Below, in pieces: positions 9,005 through 18,386 of a stretch of 64,000 nucleotides of DNA. The notes under the pieces were generated by a model that saw only the letters and a list, made by a program, of their open reading frames with translations, was not told the origin of the DNA and searched no databases. The first letter of the stretch is position 1. Each line of letters begins with the position of its first letter. The translations under genes and the position numbers were made by a program. Source of the stretch: Segatella copri. GTDB taxonomy: Bacteria > Bacteroidota > Bacteroidia > Bacteroidales > Bacteroidaceae. The stretch is from NCBI RefSeq assembly GCF_009495355.1, contig NZ_VZAD01000072.1, positions 62,001-126,000 of the forward strand. The letters are read 5' to 3'.

Positions 9005-9095
9005 ATTCCGCAACAAAGCGGAAAAATAAAATTCTGTGTGATGAAGTTTGCCAATATTTTTCTAATGGGTAAACTTAATCCACAGAATTTCTTTT
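9005..9095 (+). terminator. Tandem hairpins terminating the sigma/anti-sigma/receptor operon
   Basis: A short hairpin TTCCGC/GCGGAA lies at about 9005-9022. A longer one has perfect outer arms AAATTCTGTG (9029-9038) and CACAGAATTT (9081-9090) with an inner AAGTTT/AAACTT pairing, followed by CTTTTAG. Confidence 0.65.
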
Positions 9096-9149
9096 AGAGA
9101 TTCGCCAGTTAAAATATATATATTTCTTTGTGTGTCACATAAATTATTG

Positions 9150-9157
9150 TATTTTTG
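9150..9157 (+). promoter_or_regulatory. Promoter of the 114-bp repeated element, copy A
   Basis: TATTTTTG fits the -7 consensus, and TTTG at 9127-9130 sits at a plausible -33 position. The homology shared with copy B begins about 7 bp after this element, where transcription would be expected to start. Confidence 0.5.
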
Positions 9158-9163
9158 CAGACA

Positions 9164-9277
9164 AAAAGAGTTGTTTGACAAGCAAACGTATGCAATTTGC
9201 AGAATTTAGCACTATTGCCAAATCATTACCTCAATTGAGGTGAAACACTCATAAATCGCTAATTTTAAGCTATTCTG
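9164..9277 (+). ncRNA. Transcribed repeated element, copy A (candidate small RNA)
   Basis: This 114-bp stretch is about 90 percent identical, without gaps, to 41304-41417, and both copies begin just after a -7 promoter element. Conserved parts include GTTTGACAAGCAAAC (an inverted repeat GTTTG/CAAAC) and the 12-bp palindrome CCTCAATTGAGG at 9230-9241. Most differences lie within one short interval (about 9188-9210). No open reading frame is conserved between the copies. It could be a small RNA, a leader of the AraC gene downstream, or a transcribed end of a lost mobile element. Its 3' end is uncertain; a weak TTTGGG/CCCAAA hairpin lies near 9283-9318. Confidence 0.5.
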
Positions 9278-9295
9278 AATATTTGGGCAGAATTT

Positions 9296-9601
9296 CTATT
9301 TAAAAAAACGCCCCCAAAAATGAAAGTACTTGTGATGGCCATCGAAATAGGCTTCATTGACTATCGAAGCCGCTTTCATATTTCGAGGGATTTCTATTGC
9401 CCCAATGATTAGAAAAATCTGTCCTTTTTTCTTTTCGTAAATCCTGCAAGATGATATGATGAAAAGAATGAGGATAAAAAGAACACAAGTAACGATACCA
9501 AGGGGATAGTATGGTAACAAACGAAAGCAAAATTCCCCCAATGACGACTTCATAATGAAAGAAAGATTGAATAAAAAAAGGACTAAGAGATAATTATTCA
9601 A
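9296..9601 (-). CDS. Possible small membrane protein, unknown function
   Basis: A 101-residue reading frame runs opposite to the flanking genes. It has a hydrophobic N-terminal segment and a second strong TM segment (about residues 33-50: PLGIVTCVLFILILFIISSC), then a basic loop and a soluble tail ending in FHFWGRFFK. An internal ATG at residue 17 is an equally good start. No family is recognised and no clear promoter was found. The hydrophobic pattern is the only support, so it may be spurious. Confidence 0.3.
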   Translation of the reverse strand: MNNYLLVLFLFNLSFIMKSSLGEFCFRLLPYYPLGIVTCVLFILILFIISSCRIYEKKKGQIFLIIGAIEIPRNMKAASIVNEAYFDGHHKYFHFWGRFFK

Positions 9602-9611
9602 ATAAAATGTG

Positions 9612-9619
9612 TATATTTG
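9612..9619 (+). promoter_or_regulatory. -7 promoter element of the AraC-type regulator
   Basis: TATATTTG followed by C fits the Bacteroidota -7 element and lies about 40 bp upstream of the start codon. Confidence 0.5.
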
Positions 9620-9659
9620 CGGTAGACTTTGCTCTACAACCTAAACAGACAATAACAAA

Positions 9660-10694
9660 ATGTTGCACACCATTTATTTCATTTACGGACTGTGCGTCAT
9701 GTTCTATTTCATGATGTCATGGCTCTTCTTCCATAAGGACAAAGAACTACTATCAAGACTCGTGGCAGTCTTGATGCTGGTTATCGGTGTGCAATGTTTG
9801 AAGAATCTATATTTTATCAAACCCATAAACGATCCTAACGAGATAAGATGGATGATGACAATAGCTTCCGACGTGGTGGCAATCCCTTTATACGCCTTTA
9901 TCCTCATCGAACTATGCAGTCCTACAAGCCTCACCCGTCGTACTATCATCTTGCATGAGCTACTATTTATAGCACCTTTTGTCCTCTTCATCTTGACCAA
10001 AAATGTCTTATTCTATTACGCTGAGGTGTTCGAAACATTCGCTTATGGCCTTTATTTTACGATATGGGGAATCATCGCCATTCCCAGATACAACAGAGAA
10101 CTAAAACAACGCTTCTCCTACACCAAAAACATCAATCTAAACTGGTTGCGCGCCATATTTCTGTCATTTGTATTTATCTTGATACTCTGGATAGCTAACA
10201 GCATATATGCAGATTATATCATCGAAGCACTATATATGAGCATTTCTTTGGTGGTATGGATGTTCATAAGCTACTATATCTATAAACACGAGTCAGTGCT
10301 TGACGAACTATCTGACAGTCAATATATTGACATGCAAGATGACACTGCAACCATCACAAAAGACACCCAAATCGGAAAACGCATAGCCATTCTTTTCGAA
10401 ATAGAAAAGGTTTATCTGAACCCTAACCTCAAAGTATCAGACATAGCTGCAACCATAGGCACCAATCGCACCTACGTCAGTGCATACTTCAACAAAGAAA
10501 CTCAATGTACCTTCTACGACTATGTCAACAGATTCCGCATCGAATACGCCTGTAAGCAACTTGACTGTACGGACGACAAAATCGTTCAGATAGCTGAGAC
10601 TTCTGGATTCAATAGTGCGCAGGCTTTTATCCGTGTTTTCACCAAGATAAAAGGAATATCTCCCAGCAAATATCGTAAAGAGAGAAACAGATGA
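9660..10694 (+). CDS. Membrane-anchored AraC-family transcriptional regulator
   Basis: This 344-residue protein has six or seven predicted TM helices in its first 215 residues. A short linker leads to a C-terminal AraC/XylS DNA-binding domain (about 245-344) with two helix-turn-helices: LKVSDIAATIGTNRTYVSAYFN and KIVQIAETSGFNSAQAFIRVF, ending SPSKYRKE. Fusing a multi-TM sensor to an AraC output is a known Bacteroidota design that lets a membrane or lipid-phase signal act directly on transcription. No kinase or receiver domain is present. It probably controls nearby genes, such as the lipoprotein that starts 195 bp downstream, but no operator was found. Confidence 0.88.
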   Translation: MLHTIYFIYGLCVMFYFMMSWLFFHKDKELLSRLVAVLMLVIGVQCLKNLYFIKPINDPNEIRWMMTIASDVVAIPLYAFILIELCSPTSLTRRTIILHELLFIAPFVLFILTKNVLFYYAEVFETFAYGLYFTIWGIIAIPRYNRELKQRFSYTKNINLNWLRAIFLSFVFILILWIANSIYADYIIEALYMSISLVVWMFISYYIYKHESVLDELSDSQYIDMQDDTATITKDTQIGKRIAILFEIEKVYLNPNLKVSDIAATIGTNRTYVSAYFNKETQCTFYDYVNRFRIEYACKQLDCTDDKIVQIAETSGFNSAQAFIRVFTKIKGISPSKYRKERNR

Positions 10695-10888
10695 TTCGCA
10701 ATGTATTTAGAATACGTTGCGAATCGTTTTTTTACGCATTGCCACCTCTATTTACCTTTTGCAAAGAATAATTTGAGAGATTGTTAACTATCTTTCTTCG
10801 TTTATTCCTAAATTTGCAAAAAGATGAAAACATAAAAGTCATCTATATTACTAATAATCAATTAATCAATCATCTAACTACAAAGCTT

Positions 10889-11527
10889 ATGAAGAAAATG
10901 AAACAAATGGCACTTGCAGTCTTGTTGATGCCACTCTTATTTGCTTGCTCAGGAGGCAGTTCGACCGACACCAACCTGTATGGCTCTCTACCAGAGAAAT
11001 ATGAAAAGTTTATGCAGGAAAAAGCTGATCTGAAGAAACAGGCCGAGAACATCAAGACAGAAGCCGACAAAAAGGAATTGATCGAGAAATCGGAAAAGAT
11101 GCAAGCGGAATGGAAAGTAAAGATCGAAGAATGTGCAAAAACTCTCAATGGCAAACCTATCAAGGTAGAGAAATGTGATTTCACAATAACAACTCCCCTC
11201 TCATTAGAGTTTACAGACTTCTATAGCAACTCTAACTTGACGCCATCATTCAAGATAAATGGTGAAGCTACAGCCACATCAGACATGAAGACAGGCAATG
11301 ATTTTGTCCTCCCAAGCGAGAATGTTTACCTCGTAGGGTACAACACTGAAGGTCAGGAGGTTTACAAGACCCTGGTAGGCAACATTGCAGCTGAAAATGT
11401 GGATGGTAAGGCATTTGTAAAAGCTGGCACACCCGTGGAATTTAAAAAGTTAAAATTCAGTAAGTCAGACATCGAAAATGGTTGCAAGGATGCCAAGACC
11501 TACAAGTTGGAACTTAAACGCCTCTAA
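10889..11527 (+). CDS. Lipoprotein, unknown function
   Basis: The ATG at 10889 is preferred over an upstream in-frame start at 10781, because the protein then begins with a classic lipoprotein signal (MKKMKQMALAVLLMPLLFAC, lipidated Cys20). The mature part is serine- and glycine-rich for a few residues. It then forms a charged coiled-coil-like helix (KYEKFMQEKADLKKQAENIK to KIEECAKTL), followed by a beta-rich domain of about 120 residues. No family is recognised. A basic tail (YKLELKRL) ends the protein. It probably sits in the outer or inner membrane facing the periplasm. It has its own upstream AT-rich region and is followed by a long inverted repeat. Confidence 0.75.
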   Translation: MKKMKQMALAVLLMPLLFACSGGSSTDTNLYGSLPEKYEKFMQEKADLKKQAENIKTEADKKELIEKSEKMQAEWKVKIEECAKTLNGKPIKVEKCDFTITTPLSLEFTDFYSNSNLTPSFKINGEATATSDMKTGNDFVLPSENVYLVGYNTEGQEVYKTLVGNIAAENVDGKAFVKAGTPVEFKKLKFSKSDIENGCKDAKTYKLELKRL

Positions 11528-11540
11528 TAAATAATCCAAG

Positions 11541-11685
11541 TTTCGCAAGTTCAGAAGTTAAAGGAGTTATCGCTCCCTACGGTCGCTGAGGAGTAAAGAC
11601 AATAGACTTTTTGGCGCAGTTTTAAAGTAGCAAGACATACGTCTTAACTTCCTCCTTAATTCCTTTAACTTCCTGGTATGCGAAA
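11541..11685. repeat. Long imperfect inverted repeat of an intergenic repeat family
   Basis: The left arm 11541-11569 starts TTTCGCAAGTTCAGAAG; the right arm 11657-11685 reads as its near reverse complement, ending TATGCGAAA. The intervening 87 bp contains GTTATCGCTCCCTACGG and GACAATAGACTTTTTGG, which recur in a related form at about 42880-42940, and a small palindrome AAGACATACGTCTT. It resembles a transcribed, non-coding dispersed repeat. Confidence 0.6.
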
Positions 11686-11712
11686 GTTCAGTAAATAAAA
11701 AAAAAGAAGATT

Positions 11713-12141
11713 ATGGAAGAACTCATAAAAACCATCAAACAATATAAAGGAATCGCTATAAATGCCAGCGCAGTCCTTATGTTTATATTCTTCGGATTCG
11801 GTTCTGTACTTGACGTGATGGGGAAAGTCCAGATGAACGGATTGAACTTGTTGTTTAAAGGCAGTAAATTAGGTTTTCACTGGTTTTTAGCATTGTTAAT
11901 ATTATTAGTTCCGATACTGATAGTATTAGGCAAATCTGTAAAACTGAAGTTTACTGGCAAGATGAATGAGAACTACTACACCATATGCTTCGTAGTAGGA
12001 TTCATCCTCTGCGCTGTCTTTGGCTTAACACTGAAAGATCAAGTCAGTTTAGCTTGGGGTGGTTGGCTTTATATGGTGACAGCCGCAGTAGGCATCGCTT
12101 TATGTAATATCGAAAAATTGGCAAAAAACAAAACAGAATGA
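11713..12141 (+). CDS. Small integral membrane protein, unknown function
   Basis: This 142-residue protein has four hydrophobic segments (about residues 15-35, 57-75, 95-112 and 116-133) joined by short basic loops. No catalytic motif is visible. The stop overlaps the next start (ATGATAAAA at 12138), so it is translationally coupled to the YiiX-like protein and may partner or localise it. Function cannot be assigned. Confidence 0.75.
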   Translation: MEELIKTIKQYKGIAINASAVLMFIFFGFGSVLDVMGKVQMNGLNLLFKGSKLGFHWFLALLILLVPILIVLGKSVKLKFTGKMNENYYTICFVVGFILCAVFGLTLKDQVSLAWGGWLYMVTAAVGIALCNIEKLAKNKTE

Positions 12142-12761
12142 TAAAATCGAAAAGGCGCTTCTACTATCTTATCGGCTGTGGAAGCACCTTATTCTTTCTG
12201 GCTATCGCAGTCTGGATAGGTATATGCCTGCTCAACCGCCCTCCCTATCTCATGCCCGACACAACAAGGTTTGAAACAGGTGATATCTTTTTCAGCGTGG
12301 GTGACTCGTGGGAATCGGTAGCTGTAAGGGCACTATCGGGTACCAGATCCCTTGAGGTGGCCGACTCTACCCCATCCCATTGCGGCATAGTCATCAGGTA
12401 TGACGATGGGGTGAAGTTAGTTCATGCCTCTACTGTAGCCAAAAAGATCGTCATGGAAACAACAGAAGAATATCTACGCAACAACGGCTCATACTGCATC
12501 TATACCAGGAAGGCTCCCTGTAGAGTGGACACCCTGGCCATCAGAAAAACCGTAGAGGCATTGGTGTCGAAAGGTGTGCCTTTTGATTTCAAATTCGACC
12601 ATACAACCCCTGATGCCCTCTACTGCACAGAGATGGTGGTAAGCGTATTTGAAGCCAACAATTACTTCTGCTTCTCCAAGTTACGTAAACATAGCTATAT
12701 GTATCCCGTCGATCTTTTGACTCTGATTGCTCTGCAGGAAGAATCAAGTAAAAAACACTAA
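12138..12761 (+). CDS. YiiX/YebB-like permuted papain-fold (NlpC/P60-type) protein
   Basis: This 207-residue protein has an N-terminal TM or signal anchor (about 8-30) and a permuted papain-like amidase domain. The family opening FETGDIFFSVGDSW is followed by SHCGIVI with the candidate catalytic histidine, VHASTVAKKIV, and LYCTEMVVSVF with the candidate catalytic cysteine. Family members hydrolyse or act on amide or lipid-linked substrates in the envelope; the substrate here is unknown. Coupling to the membrane protein just upstream suggests a two-protein envelope unit. Confidence 0.78.
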   Translation: MIKSKRRFYYLIGCGSTLFFLAIAVWIGICLLNRPPYLMPDTTRFETGDIFFSVGDSWESVAVRALSGTRSLEVADSTPSHCGIVIRYDDGVKLVHASTVAKKIVMETTEEYLRNNGSYCIYTRKAPCRVDTLAIRKTVEALVSKGVPFDFKFDHTTPDALYCTEMVVSVFEANNYFCFSKLRKHSYMYPVDLLTLIALQEESSKKH

Positions 12762-12825
12762 AGCCATTAATGGTAACAGAAGATGACAAAACTCGTTGTC
12801 ATCATACATGATAACAGAAAAAAAG

Positions 12826-12864
12826 CAAGTAGGGTGTGTCATCCTTTTTGATACACCCTACTTG
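12826..12864. terminator. Bidirectional terminator between the YiiX-like gene and mutS
   Basis: CAAGTAGGGTGT and ACACCCTACTTG form a 12-bp stem around a loop containing TTTTT. It sits 5 bp beyond the mutS stop and serves the convergent genes on both strands. Confidence 0.75.
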
Positions 12865-12868
12865 ATAA

Positions 12869-15532
12869 TTATCTTCCCAACAATATCTTCTTGATATCGT
12901 TGAGCTTATTCAATGCCTCTACCGGGGTAAGATTGTTGACATCCAAACCGAGGATTTCATCACGTATCTGCGTCAACACAGGATCATCAAGCTGGAAGAA
13001 ACTGAGTTGCATACCCTCCTTCTGCTCATCAAGATGCTTTACATTAGGCTTGCCTGCACCCCCTACTCCCGCATTATCATCTTCCAACTGTTTCAGTATC
13101 ACGTTGGCACGATTTACAATGCTTCTGGGCATACCCGCTATCTCAGCTACATGAATACCGAAAGAATGCTCACTTCCACCTGGTTCCAACTTGCGCAGGA
13201 AGATAACTTTTCCGCTCACCTCCTTCACACTCACATTGAAGTTTTTGATACGCGCGAAGTTCTTCTCCATCTCGTTAAGTTCATGATAATGAGTGGCAAA
13301 GAGTGTACGCGCCTGAGCCTTCTTATGCTCGTGCAGATACTCCACAATGGCCCATGCTATAGAGATGCCGTCATAGGTGGAAGTACCACGTCCCAATTCG
13401 TCGAAGAGCACCAACGAGCGAGGCGATACATTATTCAAAATGTTAGCAGCCTCTGTCATCTCCACCATAAAGGTAGACTCTCCCAAAGAGATATTGTCGC
13501 TGGCTCCCACACGGGTGAAGATCTTATCCACCAAACCTACTCTCGCACTCTCAGCAGGAACAAAACAACCCACTTGAGCCAACAGAACTATCAAAGCCGT
13601 CTGTCGCAACAGAGCCGATTTACCAGCCATATTAGGACCCGTAATCATCATTATCTGCTGTTTCTCTGTATCAAGCAACACATCATTAGGCACATATCTT
13701 TCCCCTAATGGCAACTGGGTCTCGATAACAGGATGACGTCCCTGCTTGATGTCGAGCACCTGCGAGTCGTCTATCACAGGCCTTACATATCTGTTCTCGT
13801 CCGAAGCCTTTGCAAACGACAACAGACAGTCCATTCGGGCTATCAGGTTGGCGTTGATCTGTATTTGTGGAATATATTCCTGCATGGCAACAATCAGCTC
13901 ATTGAAAAGCTGCGTTTCCAAGATCAATATCTTCTCATCTGCACCGAGAATCTTCTCCTCATATTCCTTCAGTTCCTGGGTGATGTAACGTTCTGCCTGC
14001 GCCAGAGTCTGCTTGCGAATCCAGTCTTCAGGCACCTTGTCCTTAAAGGTATTACGAACCTCGAGATAATAACCAAAGACATTGTTATAGCCCACTTTAA
14101 GGCTCGATATACCCGTCTTCTCTATCTCCCGCTCCTGTATCTTGAGCAGATAGTCCTTTCCATGTCGGCTGATAGCACGCAGGTCGTCCAGTTCGGCATG
14201 ATAGCCATCGGCTATAACATCTCCCTTATTAACCAACTGAGGCGGATCGGGCTGTATCTCCTTGGCGATGCGTTCCCTCAGCGTATCACACAGATTGAGT
14301 TGCTCTCCCACTCGTCTCAAAGCCTCATTCTTGGCATGCTCGCAAGCTGTCTTGATAGGCCGAATGGCTTCCAGGGCATGCTGCAGCTGCACTACCTCAC
14401 GTGGAGAAACTCTGCCCACGGCAACCTTGGAAATAATACGTTCCAGGTCGCCTATGCGATGCAGCTGTTCATCCAGTAGTTGACGGAATTCTGGCTCTTT
14501 GAAGAAATATTCCACGATGTCGAGTCGCTCATTGATAGGGCGTACATCCTTCAAAGGGAATACAAGCCATCTGCGGAGCATACGTCCACCCATGGCCGTT
14601 ACCGTGCGGTCGATAACATTCAGCAGCGAAGAACCATCCTCCTGCATCGGAGCTACAAGTTCCAAACTACGTATGGTGAAGCGGTCCATGCGTACAAACT
14701 TGTCTTCCTCTATGCGCGAGAGGGCCGTGATATGGTTAATCTGGGTATGCTGAGTAATCTCAAGATACTGCATGATGGCACCGCTGGCGATAACACCATT
14801 CTTCAGGTGTTCCACACCAAAGCCCTTCAACGACTTGGTCTTGAAATGCCCCAACAGTTTCTGGCGAGCTGTCTGTTCTGTAAACACCCAGTCGTCCAGT
14901 TCGAAAGTACAGTATTTGGTACCGAAAGCCTGCTCAAACTTCGACTTCATGGCACGGTCATAAAGCACCTCTTTAGGCTGAAAATTTGCCATCAGTTTCT
15001 CCACATAATCGGGAGTTCCCTCTCCTGTCAGGAACTCTCCTGTAGAGATATCGAGGAAAGCCACACCGCAGGCCGCCTTTCCGAAGTGCACGGCAGCAAG
15101 AAAGTTGTTTTCCTTGTAGTTCAGCACATTATCGCCCATGGCCACACCCGGTGTCACCAGTTCGGTAATGCCACGCTTCACCATCTTGTCCATCTGGCTC
15201 AGTCCTTTCTTGCCCTTTATTTCCTGACGCTTCTTCTTAGGGTCTTCCAGCTGGTCGCAAACAGCCACGCGCTTACCAGCCCTTATCAACTTGGGCAGAT
15301 AAGTGTCGAGAGCATGATGAGGGAAACCAGCCATCTCTGCTCCACCTGCCGAACCGCCATTGTTACGACGTGTCAGCGTGATGCCGAGAACCCTGGAAGC
15401 CTCTATCGCATCCTCGCAATATGTTTCATAGAAGTCGCCACATCTGAAGAGCAACAATGCCTCGGGATGCTTTGCCTTCATCTCGAAAAACTGCCTCATC
15501 ATGGGCGTCAGACCTTTATCGTTGTTTGCCAT
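12869..15532 (-). CDS. mutS: DNA mismatch repair protein MutS
   Basis: At 887 residues this is standard MutS length. The mismatch-binding motif GDFYE is at residues 32-36, within the N-terminal domain. The lever and clamp regions follow. The C-terminal ATPase shows Walker [10 protein letters not shown], Walker [13 protein letters not shown] and the ATHYHEL signature. It recognises mismatches and recruits MutL. The start MANNDKG is preceded by a -7 promoter element about 75 bp upstream on the minus strand. The gene is convergent with the YiiX-like gene and shares its terminator. Confidence 0.97.
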   Translation of the reverse strand: MANNDKGLTPMMRQFFEMKAKHPEALLLFRCGDFYETYCEDAIEASRVLGITLTRRNNGGSAGGAEMAGFPHHALDTYLPKLIRAGKRVAVCDQLEDPKKKRQEIKGKKGLSQMDKMVKRGITELVTPGVAMGDNVLNYKENNFLAAVHFGKAACGVAFLDISTGEFLTGEGTPDYVEKLMANFQPKEVLYDRAMKSKFEQAFGTKYCTFELDDWVFTEQTARQKLLGHFKTKSLKGFGVEHLKNGVIASGAIMQYLEITQHTQINHITALSRIEEDKFVRMDRFTIRSLELVAPMQEDGSSLLNVIDRTVTAMGGRMLRRWLVFPLKDVRPINERLDIVEYFFKEPEFRQLLDEQLHRIGDLERIISKVAVGRVSPREVVQLQHALEAIRPIKTACEHAKNEALRRVGEQLNLCDTLRERIAKEIQPDPPQLVNKGDVIADGYHAELDDLRAISRHGKDYLLKIQEREIEKTGISSLKVGYNNVFGYYLEVRNTFKDKVPEDWIRKQTLAQAERYITQELKEYEEKILGADEKILILETQLFNELIVAMQEYIPQIQINANLIARMDCLLSFAKASDENRYVRPVIDDSQVLDIKQGRHPVIETQLPLGERYVPNDVLLDTEKQQIMMITGPNMAGKSALLRQTALIVLLAQVGCFVPAESARVGLVDKIFTRVGASDNISLGESTFMVEMTEAANILNNVSPRSLVLFDELGRGTSTYDGISIAWAIVEYLHEHKKAQARTLFATHYHELNEMEKNFARIKNFNVSVKEVSGKVIFLRKLEPGGSEHSFGIHVAEIAGMPRSIVNRANVILKQLEDDNAGVGGAGKPNVKHLDEQKEGMQLSFFQLDDPVLTQIRDEILGLDVNNLTPVEALNKLNDIKKILLGR

Positions 15533-15607
15533 TGTTTATTTTCTGTACTAATTTATTTGTCCCGAAACGGCTATACCATGACTTTTCCAGCCGTATCATC
15601 AGAATTG

Positions 15608-15615
15608 CAAAAATA
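15608..15615 (-). promoter_or_regulatory. -7 promoter element of mutS
   Basis: On the minus strand this reads TATTTTTG followed by C, about 75 bp upstream of the mutS start. Confidence 0.45.
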
Positions 15616-15711
15616 TGAAAAAATGAGGAGAAAACAAAATGATTCTACATTAATTTAATGTTTTTTTGATGGAAAAGAGCTTCCTTTTGAACGTTTTCGA
15701 TAATAATTACG

Positions 15712-15719
15712 TACTTTTG
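15712..15719 (+). promoter_or_regulatory. -7 promoter element of the phosphoesterase gene
   Basis: TACTTTTG has a TTTTGA word about 25 bp upstream as a -33 candidate. Because this promoter lies after the first possible start (15666), it supports translation from 15765. Confidence 0.5.
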
Positions 15720-15764
15720 TATCGAAAAGTTGAGTTACGAAAGAAGACCAACAGAAAAGCAAAT

Positions 15765-17612
15765 ATGACAAAACGACAAACATACATCATAGCTTTAGCC
15801 ATCACTTGCTGCATACTTGTGGCAATAGGCATGACTTTACACTTTGGCAGAAAAGCCTCTACACCACCCGCCCCCACTCCTAAACCCAATATCGTGGCAA
15901 AGGAAAAGCCACAGCCCAAAGACACCATTAAGAAGGTGAAACCTGTAGTCAGAAAAACAGACTACACCATCAGCGGAACTCTTACCGACGAGGAGGGGAA
16001 CGGAGTGGCCGACGTCATCGTCAGCGATGGCTACACCTGTGTGAAAACCGATTCTACAGGCAGATACAAGATGAAGCGAGACAGTCTGGCACGGTTTATA
16101 TACTATTCTGTTCCAGCCGATTGCGAGGTTCCCACCCATTCTGATACCGACCGCACGGCTTGCTTCTATCAGGCTGTCAAAGCTAAAAAGAAGATATACG
16201 ACTTTACGCTTACCCGCCTGCCTTATGGCAAGGAGAGGCAGTATAAGATGATCGTTATCGGCGACCCGCAGGTTACCAATGCCATCAGCCCCTATTACGA
16301 CTCGCCAGACGACAATCCCATCAAGAAAAGCGACGTAGAACGATTTACTACCCAGACGATGCGCGACATCCGACAAACTATCAGAGACCAGAAACCCGGT
16401 ACACCCGTCTATGGACTCAGTATGGGCGATGATGTACAATACTATGGTGGCTACAATCCACAACTGGAACGTCAGATTCGCGAGGCTTTAGGCTCGTCAG
16501 AGATGCGACTCTTCTCCGTTATAGGCAACCACGACCAGGACGGAAAGTCACTCTACAAACGCAAATGGGAGGAAAACTTCGGACCTACCGACTATTCCTT
16601 CGACCGTGGCGATGAGCACTATGTATGCATCAACAATTGTTTCTTCACCAAGGGCAAGGCCTATTATTCGCCTGGCGAACTGCACGCCTCGCAGATGCGA
16701 TGGCTCAAACAAGACCTCGCGCTCACCCCCAAAAATAAGAAGGTAATACTTTGCTACCACATTCCATTCACCTTTGGCAACGCCCCCTACAGAAAGGCAA
16801 AACCCGTTGGCATAGAGAGCGAGAAAGGACACTTCACGTCTTCCCGCCTGTCGTCGCTGCTTGCTCTTTTAGAATCATTCGAGGGAGGATACGAACTCTT
16901 CTGCGGTCACACCCACTTTGCCTGCAACCATGAGATAGAATATGAGGGACGCCATGTCATGGAGCATTGCCATGCTGCCGCCTGCGGAAACATCTGGCAG
17001 TCGAACGTAAACATCTGCGGAACGCCCAATGGCTATTATGTCTATACCTTCGAAGGCACCCACCTCGCCGACTGCTACTACAAGGGCACATTCTGGAAAG
17101 CCAACAAGCAGATGACACTCTTTCGTGCCGAAACCAACTTCAATCAGGAATCATACGCCGACGATTGGAACCTGCCATCAAAAAAGAATGTACTGATAGC
17201 CAATGTGTTCAATGCCGACAGCCGTTGGAAGATATATGCCATCGAAGACGGCAGACAATATCCCATGCACCGCATCAGCAGCAAGGGACAGGATGCCTTT
17301 GCCACGGGTTATCACCACAAGTACAGCAAATCGGTATCCTACTGGTTCGTCAGCAAGCAGAATGGTTACCTCATCATGAACCACCTGTACTATTATGAGC
17401 CCAAGAATCCCGATGCCCATATCACCATCAAGGCGATCGACCCTTATGGACACACCTATACGGCCAGCAGTTCTGACGTCATCACCGAACCCTTTGCCAA
17501 CTTCGCACACTACTACAAGAGCGAATACAAAGAAGTTAAGAAGCAGAAGGAACAGATGCGCAAAGATTCGCTCGAAACAAAGAAAGAAGACCATGCCAAT
17601 GCAATACAGTAA
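15765..17612 (+). CDS. Membrane-anchored calcineurin-like metallophosphoesterase
   Basis: Starting at 15765 gives a 615-residue protein with an N-terminal TM anchor (about residues 6-27), a proline-rich stretch and a carboxypeptidase-like Ig fold (YTISGTLTDEEGNGVADVIV). The metallophosphoesterase domain has the metal ligands in order: VIGDPQ, SMGDDVQYYG, GNHDQDG, CYHIPF and CGHTHF. The C-terminal region resembles the accessory C domain of Bacteroidota calcineurin-like proteins. The longer start at 15666 is disfavoured because the only good promoter lies downstream of it. It acts in the periplasm on an unknown phosphoester, possibly a phospholipid head group or nucleotide. Confidence 0.88.
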   Translation: MTKRQTYIIALAITCCILVAIGMTLHFGRKASTPPAPTPKPNIVAKEKPQPKDTIKKVKPVVRKTDYTISGTLTDEEGNGVADVIVSDGYTCVKTDSTGRYKMKRDSLARFIYYSVPADCEVPTHSDTDRTACFYQAVKAKKKIYDFTLTRLPYGKERQYKMIVIGDPQVTNAISPYYDSPDDNPIKKSDVERFTTQTMRDIRQTIRDQKPGTPVYGLSMGDDVQYYGGYNPQLERQIREALGSSEMRLFSVIGNHDQDGKSLYKRKWEENFGPTDYSFDRGDEHYVCINNCFFTKGKAYYSPGELHASQMRWLKQDLALTPKNKKVILCYHIPFTFGNAPYRKAKPVGIESEKGHFTSSRLSSLLALLESFEGGYELFCGHTHFACNHEIEYEGRHVMEHCHAAACGNIWQSNVNICGTPNGYYVYTFEGTHLADCYYKGTFWKANKQMTLFRAETNFNQESYADDWNLPSKKNVLIANVFNADSRWKIYAIEDGRQYPMHRISSKGQDAFATGYHHKYSKSVSYWFVSKQNGYLIMNHLYYYEPKNPDAHITIKAIDPYGHTYTASSSDVITEPFANFAHYYKSEYKEVKKQKEQMRKDSLETKKEDHANAIQ

Positions 17613-17690
17613 TCTTATCGCTTTGACTTAAAAGAACTTACATTTAACATCATTTGCACAGAATAATTTGGAACTTATCCAAAAAAGTTA

Positions 17691-17698
17691 TATATTTG
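17691..17698 (+). promoter_or_regulatory. -7 promoter element of the rubredoxin-superoxide reductase operon
   Basis: TATATTTG followed by CC lies about 78 bp upstream of the rubredoxin start. Confidence 0.5.
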
Positions 17699-17775
17699 CC
17701 ACATCTATCCATCATCATCATGATGAATAGTGAAAGTAATTAACCTTAAAAAATAACTTTTTAAAACGAAACATT

Positions 17776-17937
17776 ATGAAAAAGTATGTATGTGATGTAT
17801 GTGGCTGGGTGTACGACCCAGAAGTAGGCGATCCTGAAGGCGGTATAGCACCAGGAACAGCTTTCGAAGACATTCCCGACGACTGGGTTTGCCCTCTGTG
17901 CGGAGTAGGCAAAGACGAGTTCAGCCCCATGGACTGA
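17776..17937 (+). CDS. Rubredoxin
   Basis: This 53-residue iron-sulfur-free iron protein has the two rubredoxin knuckles CDVCGW (Cys6, Cys9) and CPLCG (Cys39, Cys42), which bind one Fe. It also has the conserved YDP, PDDW and aromatic positions of the fold. Rubredoxins pass single electrons. The neighbour 54 bp downstream is a superoxide reductase, the usual electron acceptor partner in anaerobes. The length is normal for the family. Confidence 0.95.
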   Translation: MKKYVCDVCGWVYDPEVGDPEGGIAPGTAFEDIPDDWVCPLCGVGKDEFSPMD

Positions 17938-17991
17938 TATGAGTCACTAACCCACTCATTCTTTTAACTTTTTTATATAGGAGGAAACATG

Positions 17992-18366
17992 ATGACTAAA
18001 ACAAGACAAGTGTACCGCTGCCCTATCTGCGGCAACGTAGTAGAAGTATTGCACTCAGGAGCCGTTCTGAGTTGCTGTGGACAACCCATGCAGTTGATGG
18101 AAGAAAACGCCACCGACGGAGCTTATGAGAAGCATGTGCCTGTGATAGAACCTATCGAGGGCGGATATCGTGTAACGGTAGGAAGCGTAGAACATCCGAT
18201 GCTTCCCGAGCACTATATCGAGTGGATAGAATTACTCACCCCTACCGATGTGTTGCGCCATGAACTGAAACCAGGCGAGAAACCCGAGGCTATATTCATG
18301 ACAGACGCCACCGAGGTGACTGCCCGCGAATACTGCAACCTGCACGGATTATGGAAAGGAAAATAA
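17992..18366 (+). CDS. Desulfoferrodoxin / superoxide reductase
   Basis: This protein of about 124 residues has an N-terminal desulforedoxin domain (CPICG and the adjacent cysteines SCCGQP) that binds Fe(Cys)4. The superoxide reductase domain carries the Fe(His)4Cys ligands: [18 protein letters not shown], and CNLHGLW at the C-terminus. It reduces superoxide to peroxide without making oxygen. An AGGAGG element (17979-17984), unusual for this phylum, sits 4 bp before the ATG at 17989 and 7 bp before the ATG at 17992, so the second is preferred. It shares an operon with rubredoxin and ends in a terminator. Confidence 0.94.
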   Translation: MTKTRQVYRCPICGNVVEVLHSGAVLSCCGQPMQLMEENATDGAYEKHVPVIEPIEGGYRVTVGSVEHPMLPEHYIEWIELLTPTDVLRHELKPGEKPEAIFMTDATEVTAREYCNLHGLWKGK

Positions 18367-18386
18367 ATCATTTCATTGATACTAAA

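Noticed and set aside
12975-15658. Several long plus-strand frames (for example 14480-15658) opposite mutS.
   Set aside because: They are antisense to a clear mutS and have no family resemblance; they are shadows of its codon use.
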